A DNA stretch of 64,000 bases from an uncultured Bacteroidota bacterium (GTDB lineage: Bacteria; Bacteroidota; Bacteroidia; Chitinophagales; Chitinophagaceae), in contig CAIVKC010000007.1 of the NCBI GenBank assembly GCA_903906365.1, positions 1 to 64,000 on the forward strand, written 5' to 3'. The number at the start of each line of letters is the position of its first letter. Within the stretch, counting starts at the first letter, position 1. The notes beneath the pieces were generated by a model. The model did no database searches and had not been told where the DNA came from. It was given only the letters and a program-made list of their open reading frames with translations. A program made the translations under genes and the position numbers. Below are positions 25,906 to 34,637 of the stretch, piece by piece.

Positions 25906-27451
25906 AAACCAGGTTCGCCAGCATTTGGATGACCTACATTTCAACCCATCGGGAAAAGTATGGGAAAATGTGGATAAAGCCATTCATGGAGATCAGCCCC
26001 GCAAAAGGCCCTTTCTGTGGATTTGGGTCTTTGTGGGGCTGGTGACTTTCTCGTGTTGGTGGATCTTTCTGAGCAAAGGACATCTCAGGAACCTCCTTGA
26101 CAAAGGGGAACCCAAAACCCAAACATCTTTTAACAGGCAGCATCCTGCCGGCAGCGCGAGCACCCCTCTGACCGTTCCTTCCATTGGCTCCACCGGCGAT
26201 AAGGAAGCTTTATCCCCATCCTCCAGGCAGGGTGGGGCCGCTCTTACCAGCCCGGTAGGGACCTCTTCCCAACCAGGGAGCCCGGTTTCCAGCGCCGAAC
26301 CTGTTTTACATGGAAGGACCGGCCCTGCTGGCACCCGGATGGCGGGCATTACGGATGTTCCCAACATCCGGGACAAAAAAAGCAGCAGAAACCCCTGGCT
26401 AACGGGAGGGGCTAATGAGGCCGGGAGGCGCTCCAGGCTGGTGGATTTAAACAAGAGCAGCCATGGCAGGCAGGCTTTCCCATTAAGGGCTGCCGGCGGC
26501 CCAGGCAGGGGCACAGGCAATCCTAAGGGGGTTACCCAACCGGTGGCACTGGACCGCCATGCCCAACCACCCGTTTTTTCCAGCCAATCCGACGGGCCTG
26601 ACCGTTATGCGGGTTATCCGGCCTCTCTCATCGCTGTTCAGACAAAAATTCCGGACTTAAACCCGGTCGTTCCGGAAGGTACACAAGCCCGGGCATCCCT
26701 GGTTTCTTTTGCCCGGCCCAAAAACCTGAGTCACCAGCCTGGAGGGTGGAAACCGGTGTTGATGACAGGAGGGGGGATTTCGGGCCTGCAGGTCCGCAGC
26801 CGGGGCGTCCTTGGTGCCGCCCTCCCAGCTCCCGCCACCGGGGTAAGCAATCCCGGAACGGCCCCATATGGGTCTGCTTCGGTAAGGCCCAATATTCACT
26901 GGGAGGCGGGTTTACTATTTCAAAAACACCTTGGTAAAGGCGGGTTGCTGTTATCCGGTGGATTTTCCTACCATTATTATTCCAACCGCATTTCCACCGG
27001 AAGCCATGTGGACAGTATGATCAATATCTACTATCAAAATGCCCTTTACAATCAGGCATCCGGATTTTATCGGAGTGGCTCATCCTATATCCAGATCAAC
27101 CGGTACCATTTCCTGGAAATACCCCTGATGATACGGGCCCCCCTTAACAGCCATCAAAGGCATCCGCTATATTGGGAAACAGGACTGACTCCAGGATATC
27201 TGTTTGAAAGTCACGGTCTGTATTTTGATCCCAACTCCGGCATCTATTATAAGAATGACAGGTTGTATTCAAAATTTCAGCTGAAGGCAGCAGCCGGCCT
27301 GCTTCTTGGCTTCCCCTGGCTCAAGGGCCAACTGCAAATGGGCCCCCAATTGGAATATAGTCTGACCAATCTGCTGAATAAAACCGCTTCCAGCCGCGAA
27401 CACCTTTTTGCAGCCGGAATCAGGATCCTTTTTATTCCGGCAGAAAAATAA
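25886..27451 (+). CDS. Predicted anti-sigma-like protein with C-terminal outer-membrane beta-barrel
   Basis: A 521-residue protein coupled to the ECF sigma gene. Residues 1-42 are charged and hydrophilic (QFENQVRQHLDDLHFNPSGK then VWENVDKAI), where an anti-sigma domain would lie. One membrane helix follows at 43-62 (FLWIWVFVGLVTFSCWWIFL). A Pro/Gly/Ser/Arg-rich linker of about 220 residues leads to a C-terminal domain (about 290-521) with alternating beta strands, including GGLLLSGGFSYHYYSNRI, YHFLEIPLMIRAPL and GPQLEYSLTNLL, as in PorT/OmpA-like outer-membrane beta-barrels. If this topology holds, one chain crosses both membranes. The anti-sigma role is inferred from position; the N-terminal domain has no recognisable ZAS HxxxCxxC. 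Confidence 0.72.
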   Translation: MPDHQFENQVRQHLDDLHFNPSGKVWENVDKAIHGDQPRKRPFLWIWVFVGLVTFSCWWIFLSKGHLRNLLDKGEPKTQTSFNRQHPAGSASTPLTVPSIGSTGDKEALSPSSRQGGAALTSPVGTSSQPGSPVSSAEPVLHGRTGPAGTRMAGITDVPNIRDKKSSRNPWLTGGANEAGRRSRLVDLNKSSHGRQAFPLRAAGGPGRGTGNPKGVTQPVALDRHAQPPVFSSQSDGPDRYAGYPASLIAVQTKIPDLNPVVPEGTQARASLVSFARPKNLSHQPGGWKPVLMTGGGISGLQVRSRGVLGAALPAPATGVSNPGTAPYGSASVRPNIHWEAGLLFQKHLGKGGLLLSGGFSYHYYSNRISTGSHVDSMINIYYQNALYNQASGFYRSGSSYIQINRYHFLEIPLMIRAPLNSHQRHPLYWETGLTPGYLFESHGLYFDPNSGIYYKNDRLYSKFQLKAAAGLLLGFPWLKGQLQMGPQLEYSLTNLLNKTASSREHLFAAGIRILFIPAEK

Positions 27452-27504
27452 CAAAGAGGTGCAACGCGGGGATTCAAAATGGGGTCAACCTGAAAACAGT
27501 TGGT

Positions 27505-28776
27505 ATGAAAAAGGAAATTTTCAGTTTCAGCAACATGGTGGTCATCTGCATGGCGGGCCTTTTATTGTCTTCCTGCATGAAAGATAAGATTACCATGACC
27601 TATCGGTTATATTACCCGGTTTATCAGTCTTTGACTACATTCCGGGCACAGATAAAGGCCGGGGATCCCGTGGCCATCCAGCAGCCAGGAAAATTCTGCC
27701 TATGGGGGAATTTTATTTTTCTCAACGAACCACTCAAAGGAATCCATGTTATCGATAACACCGATCCGGTTCACCCGAAAAATGTATCCTTCATCAATAT
27801 TCCCGGCAATAATGAACTGGCCATCCAGGGGAACGCTTTATTTGCAGATGTATACGGTGACCTGGTTTCCTTCGATATCAGCAACCCTGCAGCGGCCGTT
27901 GCTAAAAATTTTGTGTCCAATGCCTTTCCCGAGAGAAGCAACTACTATCTGCCGGCGGGCAGTACGATGAACACCGATTCCATCCGGGTGGTAGCAAGCT
28001 GGAAATATAAGGATACTACGGTCAGTTACAATACTGTTAGCAACTTCTATCCGGGAGGCGTTATGTATTCCGGTTGTGTGAACTGCGCTTTTAATGTGGC
28101 ACCGGGCCCTGCCAGCTCTTCGGCGGGCACAGGACAAAATGGATCCACCGCGATGTTTTGTATCATCAATAACTACCTGTATACGGTTGGCAATTCTTCC
28201 CTCGGAACTTTTGATATTGCCGATCCTTTTAAACCCCTGTTCACCAATACACAGATGGTCGACTGGCATGTGGAAACCATTTACCCTTTCCGGAATAATT
28301 TGTTCATCGGCACCAATAATGGCGTATATATATATGATGTAAGTTCTTCCCCGGGAACCCCCGGTTTGGCAGGAGAATTCACCCATGTACGCGGCTGCGA
28401 TCCTGTCATTGCAGACGGCAACTATGCCTACGTAACCCTCAATGATTCCAGCGCCTGCCTGGGGTTTTATAATCAACTGCAGATTGTGGATATACGGGAC
28501 TTTGCCCACCCGTTCCTGGAAGTCAGTTATTCGATGACCCATCCAGGCGGCCTCTCCAAATCAGAAAACCTGCTGTTCATAGCAGATGGGTCAGGAGGTT
28601 TGAAGATATATAATGCGGCAGATGTAAATAGCCTGCAATTGATCAAACAATTCAAAGGTCCTGTAGCCGGGGACATCATAACCCGAAACGGGCTGGCCAT
28701 ACTCCTGGCAAGGGATGGTCTCTACCAGTACGATTACCGTGATTTAAACAATATTCATCAGATCAGTAAACTTTGA
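27505..28776 (+). CDS. LVIVD-repeat lipoprotein
   Basis: Exported lipoprotein (lipid Cys at about 24 in LLLSSCMKDK). The rest is a beta-propeller-type protein of LVIVD repeats, seen as FLNEPLKGIHVIDNTDPVHP, DLVSFDISNPA, LGTFDIADPFKP, GVYIYDVSSSPGTPG, LQIVDIRDFAHPFLE and LKIYNAADVNSLQ. Such propellers commonly bind protein or glycan partners on the cell surface. It starts 53 nt after the beta-barrel protein gene and 7 nt before the next, so it is part of the sigma-factor cluster. Confidence 0.85.
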   Translation: MKKEIFSFSNMVVICMAGLLLSSCMKDKITMTYRLYYPVYQSLTTFRAQIKAGDPVAIQQPGKFCLWGNFIFLNEPLKGIHVIDNTDPVHPKNVSFINIPGNNELAIQGNALFADVYGDLVSFDISNPAAAVAKNFVSNAFPERSNYYLPAGSTMNTDSIRVVASWKYKDTTVSYNTVSNFYPGGVMYSGCVNCAFNVAPGPASSSAGTGQNGSTAMFCIINNYLYTVGNSSLGTFDIADPFKPLFTNTQMVDWHVETIYPFRNNLFIGTNNGVYIYDVSSSPGTPGLAGEFTHVRGCDPVIADGNYAYVTLNDSSACLGFYNQLQIVDIRDFAHPFLEVSYSMTHPGGLSKSENLLFIADGSGGLKIYNAADVNSLQLIKQFKGPVAGDIITRNGLAILLARDGLYQYDYRDLNNIHQISKL

Positions 28777-28783
28777 TTCCATC

Positions 28784-29395
28784 ATGAAACCATTGAAACC
28801 CGTTTGTAAACTGATAACCCTGCTAATTTTCTTTGGCATCTCTTGCGCAAGCGCCCAGCAGGGCCCCTCTGCTAAAAAATGGAAACCTTATTCAGTTGTT
28901 AGCGCCGGACTGATAACCGGACAACTGGGGGCCTCTTCCGACATGCAGGTCATTCACGGTCTGGGATACCACAACTGGTTCTTGGGATTGGGAACAGGCC
29001 TGGATTATTACCGATTCCGGGGAATCCCGGTATTTATAGACCTGAGAAAGGAGTTCGGACATGCTAAAATCCGTCCGTTTCTCTATACCCAGGGCGGTAT
29101 CCAGTTCAACTGGCTAACCGCTAACCAGAAAGCAGCAGGCACTACGGCAGCTGCCTTTTCCAACGGCTTCTATTATGGCGCTGGAGGTGGATATAAATGG
29201 GCGTTCAACGCGAAGAATGCCCTTCTGCTAAGCGCCGGTTACAGCTACAAGCATGTCAGGACTACCGGTTTTCACCTTTATCCTAACCTGATGGCGCCCG
29301 AGCCACTTGGATGGCCGATTAACTATTTGCCCAGCAACACCATGCTGGATTATCAACTAAACAGGTTTGTATTTCGGGTTGGGTGGAGCTTTTAA
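28784..29395 (+). CDS. Outer-membrane beta-barrel protein (203 aa)
   Basis: Signal peptide (ITLLIFFGISCASAQ, cleavage after about 24) followed by amphipathic beta strands: PYSVVSAGLITGQLGAS, NWFLGLGTGLDYYRF, PFLYTQGGIQFNWL, GFYYGAGGGYKWAF and LLLSAGYSYKHVR. It ends in a terminal Phe (FVFRVGWSF), the usual C-terminal signature for assembly into the outer membrane. Fourth gene of the ECF cluster, 7 nt after the LVIVD gene. The last 4 nt overlap the convergent queG gene. Small porin-like or structural role is likely; no family name can be assigned. Confidence 0.75.
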   Translation: MKPLKPVCKLITLLIFFGISCASAQQGPSAKKWKPYSVVSAGLITGQLGASSDMQVIHGLGYHNWFLGLGTGLDYYRFRGIPVFIDLRKEFGHAKIRPFLYTQGGIQFNWLTANQKAAGTTAAAFSNGFYYGAGGGYKWAFNAKNALLLSAGYSYKHVRTTGFHLYPNLMAPEPLGWPINYLPSNTMLDYQLNRFVFRVGWSF

Positions 29396-30318
29396 TATCC
29401 AAGAAATCGCAGGTTTCGGCGTATGCCACTGAATTTGGCTCTTTTTAGCGGCGAGTCCCTAAATATCCTGTTGAATCCTTCCTCGGTGAGTTCCTGCCAG
29501 TCTTTGATGGAAAACTGAAGCACTTCCACCAGCGGGGTAAAGGCATCCGTGTTGGCGGGTTTTGAAAACCGGTTCCAGGGACAAACATCCTGGCATGTAT
29601 CACAGCCGAACATCCAGTTGTCAAAACGGCCTTTCATATCTTCGGGTATAAGCATATCCTTCAATTCTATGGTAAAATAGGATATACACTTACTTCCATC
29701 CACTATCTTATCCTCCAGGATGGCCTCCGTTGGACATGCTTCAATACATCTGCGGCAGCTGCCGCAGTAATCCCTTGCAAAGGGGTCATCATATTCCAGC
29801 TCAAGATCAACCACCAGGGTTGCAATAAAAAAGAATGAACCAGCCCCTTTGGTCAGGAGGTTGCCATTCTTACCGATCCAGCCCAATCCGCTCCGAACTG
29901 CCCAGCTGCGTTCCAGCACCGGCGCGCTGTCCACAAAGCCCCTTCCCTGCAAATGCCCAATCTCTGATTGTAAGGCAGCAAGCAAATGGCGAAGCCTTTC
30001 TTTTATGATATGGTGATAATCCTTTCCATATGCATACTTGGAGATCTTCGCAGTATGGGCCTTTTGACTCTTTGATGGAAAATAGCCCATCATCAGGGTG
30101 ATCACCGATTTTGCACCCGGAAACAGCTTTCTGGGATCGATCCTTAGATCAAAATGGTTTTCCATATATTTCATAGACCCCTGAAAACCTTTATTTATCC
30201 ATTGTTCGAGCCGTCGTGCATCATCGTCCAGGACTGATGCACGCGCTATACCGCAGTAATCAAAACCGTTATCTGCTGCCAGCCTTTTCACCAGCCTGGA
30301 CCGATCTGTCGTGTTCAT
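29392..30318 (-). CDS. queG: Epoxyqueuosine reductase
   Basis: Reduces epoxyqueuosine to queuosine in tRNA, using cobalamin and two [4Fe-4S] clusters. Signatures: DYCGIARASVLDDDARRLEQ then WINKGFQGSMKYMENHFDLR at the N-terminus, SWAVRSGLGWIGKNGNLL, DYCGSCRRCIEACPTEAI (cluster 1) and CDTCQDVCPWNRF (cluster 2). Length 308 aa is slightly short versus the HEAT-repeat-bearing form, which is usual for Bacteroidota. Divergent from the transglutaminase-like gene at 30397. Confidence 0.95.
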   Translation of the reverse strand: MNTTDRSRLVKRLAADNGFDYCGIARASVLDDDARRLEQWINKGFQGSMKYMENHFDLRIDPRKLFPGAKSVITLMMGYFPSKSQKAHTAKISKYAYGKDYHHIIKERLRHLLAALQSEIGHLQGRGFVDSAPVLERSWAVRSGLGWIGKNGNLLTKGAGSFFFIATLVVDLELEYDDPFARDYCGSCRRCIEACPTEAILEDKIVDGSKCISYFTIELKDMLIPEDMKGRFDNWMFGCDTCQDVCPWNRFSKPANTDAFTPLVEVLQFSIKDWQELTEEGFNRIFRDSPLKRAKFSGIRRNLRFLGY

Positions 30319-30396
30319 TGAAGTAAAAATGGGTAATCAGTTTACAATTATTGAATTAATTATCTACTTTTATTTGTAACTCCTAATCAAAACAGC

Positions 30397-32409
30397 ATGA
30401 AACCTTTAAAAATCCTATGTTTAGCCATCCTTTTGCCTTGGATCCAAGCCCCGCTGCAGGCACAAACCAAAGTAAGCAATAAGTTTCCAAAAATTACAAT
30501 TTCAGATTTCAATCCCATTTCTCCGGCCATTGATTCCAGTTCTGCGGCCGTTATACTGGCAGACGTTGGAAGCTCTGAATTTGAAGGCAATAACAACGGA
30601 GACCTAACCCTGGTTTTCCATACCCACGAACGCATTCTCATCAAGAACAGAAGCGCCTTTGATGAAGCCACTGTCAAAGTGTCGCTGTATACCGGGGATG
30701 CGACCTTTGAGGAAAGACTTGATGAGTTTGAAGCCACCACCTATAACCTGGAGAACGGAAAAATTGTAGAGACCCCGCTTCCCAAAAGCGCTATATTCAA
30801 AGAAAAATACAATCGTTATTATTCCAACCTAAAATTTACCCTTCCCAATATCCGGGAAGGGTGTATTATTGATTACAAGTATTCAGTAAAATCCCCTTCC
30901 CGAAAAAATAATATCCGCGGCTGGAATTTCCAGGGTCAGTACCCTCGGCTTTGGAGTGAATACAAAGTGACCATACCTCCCATATACAATTATGCGATCC
31001 GGGAACAGGGGTATCTTCATTTTGCCGTTGATACATCGGGAACCGTATTCAAAAGTTACAGCATCATTGACCCCGGGGACGCCACCAACAGTGCGGAAAC
31101 CATTTCACTGACCGGAAATGCCAAATGGGCCATTTGGGCAATGAAGGACGTACCGGCTTTCAAACGGGAAAATTACCTGGCTTCCTCCAGAAACTTTATT
31201 TCGGCTGTCAAATTCCAGCTGCATTCCATTCACTACAGTGATACCCATGTTGTTCAGGTGATGAAAGACTGGAATACCACAGCGGAGGATTTACTCAAAG
31301 ATGAGGATTTCGGACTTTGTCTTTCGGAGGGGAACGGTTGGTTGGAGAGCGATGTGGCCAGGCTTACCGGCGCCGGCTCAAATATGGAAAAAGCCAAGAG
31401 GATTTATGCCTTTGTCCGGGATAATTTCACCTGCATTGATGATGATAACCGTGAGTTGTCGGAACCCCTGAAAAAGACCTTCCAGGGTAAAAAGGGCAAT
31501 GTTACCGATATCAATATGCTACTGGCCGCCATGCTGATTAAAGCAGGTTATGAGGCCATACCTGTTATGCTCAGTACCAAATCCAATGGCCGGGCTACTG
31601 AAACCGGTGCCCTGCTCAATGAGTATAATTATACGGTGATCAGGACCAGGGTAGATGAAAAATACTACCTGCTGGATGCTTCGGTGAGCAGGCTGGGTTT
31701 CGGGCAACTTCCCGCGGATTGTTATAATAGTACCGGGCGCCTCGTGCATATCCCCCCGTTTCTGATCAAGATGTCCGCTGATTCGCTGAGTGAAGATAAA
31801 TCAAGCAGCCTTTTTGTGGTAAACGATGACAAGGAAGGGGTAGTGGGCACTTACAGTTCGAGACTGGGCACCTACGAATCCCTGGATTTGCGCAACCAGA
31901 TCGCCAAAACAAAGAAAGAAGAGTTTATTAAACAGGCGGTTAAAGGGTATTCTTCCGAATTGGAAATCACCAACTATGAGTTGGATTCCCTTCTGGCCCT
32001 GGATGAACCCGTAATGGTCAAGCACGACCTTAAAATTAAATTCGAGGATGAGATCGTATATTTTAATCCGATAATTAGCGGAGCCTGGAAAAAAAATCCC
32101 TTCGTATCAGCTACCAGGAGCTATCCGGTTGAAATGCCCTACAAAATAAACGAGACCTATGTATTAAACATGGAAATACCCAAGGGGTATAAGGTAGATG
32201 AATTGCCCAAGTCTATAAGGGTCAAACTCAATGAAACCGAAGGCCTGTTTGAATACCTTATCCTCAGTTCCGGAGGCACCATTCAGTTTCGGTGCAGGCT
32301 GGTATTGGAAAAGGCCACCTTCTCCCCGCAGGATTACCAGACCCTCCGGGATTTTTTTACGCAGGTGGTAAAAAAAGAGGCCGAACAGATCGTTTTTAAA
32401 AAGCTTTAA
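30397..32409 (+). CDS. DUF3857/transglutaminase-like protein, probably catalytically inactive
   Basis: Exported 670-aa protein (signal ending ...APLQAQ, about 23). N-terminal DUF3857 domain (about 40-230) precedes a transglutaminase-like core near 310-425 (AKRIYAFVRDNFTCIDDDNR). Where active members carry GDC with the nucleophile Cys, this protein has KKGNVTDINMLLAAMLIKAG, so Cys is Val; the His position reads EYNYTVIR, while the late Asp survives in LLDAS. A C-terminal beta-rich part follows. It is therefore probably a structural or binding protein. Followed 9 nt later by an apparently active paralogue. Confidence 0.85.
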   Translation: MKPLKILCLAILLPWIQAPLQAQTKVSNKFPKITISDFNPISPAIDSSSAAVILADVGSSEFEGNNNGDLTLVFHTHERILIKNRSAFDEATVKVSLYTGDATFEERLDEFEATTYNLENGKIVETPLPKSAIFKEKYNRYYSNLKFTLPNIREGCIIDYKYSVKSPSRKNNIRGWNFQGQYPRLWSEYKVTIPPIYNYAIREQGYLHFAVDTSGTVFKSYSIIDPGDATNSAETISLTGNAKWAIWAMKDVPAFKRENYLASSRNFISAVKFQLHSIHYSDTHVVQVMKDWNTTAEDLLKDEDFGLCLSEGNGWLESDVARLTGAGSNMEKAKRIYAFVRDNFTCIDDDNRELSEPLKKTFQGKKGNVTDINMLLAAMLIKAGYEAIPVMLSTKSNGRATETGALLNEYNYTVIRTRVDEKYYLLDASVSRLGFGQLPADCYNSTGRLVHIPPFLIKMSADSLSEDKSSSLFVVNDDKEGVVGTYSSRLGTYESLDLRNQIAKTKKEEFIKQAVKGYSSELEITNYELDSLLALDEPVMVKHDLKIKFEDEIVYFNPIISGAWKKNPFVSATRSYPVEMPYKINETYVLNMEIPKGYKVDELPKSIRVKLNETEGLFEYLILSSGGTIQFRCRLVLEKATFSPQDYQTLRDFFTQVVKKEAEQIVFKKL

Positions 32410-32418
32410 TCAGTGGTC

Positions 32419-34311
32419 ATGAAAATTATCTTTTATTTTTGCTTACTACTATGCCCCTTGTTAATCCGGGCCCAGGACTACCATGTTTCCCTGATCCCCG
32501 ATTCCCTGCTCAGGGATGCGGATGCCGTGCTCAGGTCCGAAGAATTACACGTTATCATAAAAAACACGGGCAAGGCAATCATCAACCGCAAATTCGCCTT
32601 CACCATATTAAATGAAAACGGGGAAGAATTTGCCTACTACTACAACCAGTATGATAAATTTCATTCCATCAGTGACATATCCGGCCGGATGCTCGACAAG
32701 GAAGGCAAACTGCTGAAAAGCATTAAAAAAAGGGATATCGCTGATGTGGCGGTCAATGATGGGGAAAGCATGGTTACGGATGCCAGGTCAAAGCGATTCG
32801 CGTTTTACAACAAAATATACCCCTATACGGTCGAATTTGAAGATGAAGTCACCTACGATGGCACCTTTGACCTTCCCGAATGGTTACCTGTGATGGCAGA
32901 AAAGCTATCGGTACAAAAAAGTTTGTTCATCGTGGAAACCCCCTCAGACTATCAGCTTCGCTATAAGGCATTCAATTATACGGGCAAACCTGTAATATCG
33001 GGCAATGGAAAGACCCAGATTTATACCTGGACGCTTTCAAATCAAAAAGCCATACTGGAAGAGCCATTGCAACCAATCTGGCATGAAGTCACTCCTGCCG
33101 TCTTCATTGCTCCAACGGAATTTGAATTGGGGGGATATAAGGGAACCATGAGCACCTGGAATGATTTCGGCAAATTCATCTACCAACTGTATACGGGAAG
33201 GGATGCTTTGCCCGAAAACGTAAAGCAGGATGTACACCGTTTGACCGGCGGATTGTCTAGCAGGGAAGAAAAAGTGAGGGCCCTGTACGCTTATATGCAA
33301 TCCAACACCCGCTATGTCGGAATACAGCTTGGTATCGGGGGCTGGCAGCCTTTTGAAGCCAAATATGTGGCTGAAAAAAAATACGGCGATTGCAAAGCAT
33401 TGAGCAATTATATGGTAAGCCTGCTCAAAGAAGCAGGCATAGAGGCTAAATGGGTGCTGATCAGGGCCGGTGAAGGTGACAAGGGATTGATGGAGGATTT
33501 TCCTTCCAACCAGTTTAGTCATGTCATTGCCTGTGTGCCTGGTCCATCAGATACCCTGTGGCTGGAATGCACAGACCAGACCGTCAGCCCGGGCTATATG
33601 GGCAATTTCACCGGCAATAGGAAGGCGCTGTTAATCACCGAAAAGGGTGGAGTAGTCGTCAAAACGCCCAATTATTCAACCAAAGACAATGTGGCCATCA
33701 GAAAAGTGGATGCGGTTATTGATGAAAACGGGAACCTGCAGCTGGATGCCCATACCCAATTCAGCGGGATTCAGCAGGACCTGCAGCACGAACTTCTCAA
33801 CGCCTCCAAAGAAAAGCGGGATAAATTCCTGAATGCATCCATCAGCCTGCCTACCTACACGGTCAATAAAAATGAATATAATGAGACCAGGGGCAAAATC
33901 CCTGTGGTAAAAGAATATCTGCAGATAAGCGCACCCAATTATGCATCCGTTAGCGGAAAAAGAATGTTCATCCTGCCAAATCTCTTTAACAGAAGCGAAA
34001 AACTACCCAATGACCGGCCCAGGCAATTTGATATTGAAATTAAATATGCTTACAAAGACATAGATACCCTTGTTTTCAGGATTCCTCCCGGCTATATCCC
34101 CGAAGCCATGCCAAAGGACATTTCTGTTTCAAATAAATTCGGTAATTATTCCATGCGTTACACGGTCAAGGATAATACCATCTCTTTGACAAGAATACAT
34201 GAGCATTACGCCTCTACCTATCCTGCCTCCGATTATAATGAACTGGTAAAGTTTTTTGATACCATGTATAGGTCAGACCGCACCAGGATCGTGCTTCTTA
34301 AAAAGGAATAA
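32419..34311 (+). CDS. DUF3857/transglutaminase-like protein with intact catalytic triad
   Basis: Exported 630-aa paralogue of the preceding gene. ATG at 32419 (MKIIFYFCLLLCPLLIRAQ) gives a clean signal peptide; a GTG six bases earlier is less likely. DUF3857 domain about 40-220, transglutaminase core about 280-390 with KKYGDCKALSNYMVSLLKEA (Cys), NQFSHVIACV (His) and WLECTDQT (Asp), so all three catalytic residues are present. A substrate is not known; the pair may modify or crosslink envelope proteins, which is inference. Confidence 0.88.
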   Translation: MKIIFYFCLLLCPLLIRAQDYHVSLIPDSLLRDADAVLRSEELHVIIKNTGKAIINRKFAFTILNENGEEFAYYYNQYDKFHSISDISGRMLDKEGKLLKSIKKRDIADVAVNDGESMVTDARSKRFAFYNKIYPYTVEFEDEVTYDGTFDLPEWLPVMAEKLSVQKSLFIVETPSDYQLRYKAFNYTGKPVISGNGKTQIYTWTLSNQKAILEEPLQPIWHEVTPAVFIAPTEFELGGYKGTMSTWNDFGKFIYQLYTGRDALPENVKQDVHRLTGGLSSREEKVRALYAYMQSNTRYVGIQLGIGGWQPFEAKYVAEKKYGDCKALSNYMVSLLKEAGIEAKWVLIRAGEGDKGLMEDFPSNQFSHVIACVPGPSDTLWLECTDQTVSPGYMGNFTGNRKALLITEKGGVVVKTPNYSTKDNVAIRKVDAVIDENGNLQLDAHTQFSGIQQDLQHELLNASKEKRDKFLNASISLPTYTVNKNEYNETRGKIPVVKEYLQISAPNYASVSGKRMFILPNLFNRSEKLPNDRPRQFDIEIKYAYKDIDTLVFRIPPGYIPEAMPKDISVSNKFGNYSMRYTVKDNTISLTRIHEHYASTYPASDYNELVKFFDTMYRSDRTRIVLLKKE

Positions 34312-34637
34312 CATCCCGGTATTGGTGCATCCGTGATTGTGGCCTGTCTGCCACCCGGGAAAAAAGGGCCGGATGGTTATCAGGCAATGGCCGCAATTAA
34401 GGTTGCCGGAAAGTACCTTCGAAATCCCCCAAAGCCTGGCCCTCATTTGTCTGCTTAAGCGAAGGGGCACACCCCCAAAAGGGCCCCCTTTGCAGGGAGG
34501 ACCCGGTATGGTTAAAAAAATTGCCCTGTTGAACCAACCGTGATTTTTCTGATTTCTTATCGGGGGGCGGCCTAATTATAAAAATAGTCAGTAAGCACCC
34601 AATAATTTCTTTATCTTACCTCTCCAAAAAAAAGGCT
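34312..34637. other. Intergenic region upstream of xylB, 326 bp
   Basis: No credible gene; short ORFs here have biased composition. The GC-rich block AAAGGGCCCCCTTT is a near-palindrome at about 34479-34492, and TATCTTAC near 34612-34619 is a diverged -7 element about 20 nt before the xylB start. Confidence 0.4.

Noticed and set aside
34479-34492. GC-rich near-palindrome as terminator or repeat element
   Set aside because: Loop too short for a stable hairpin, no T run, and no second copy seen in the window.
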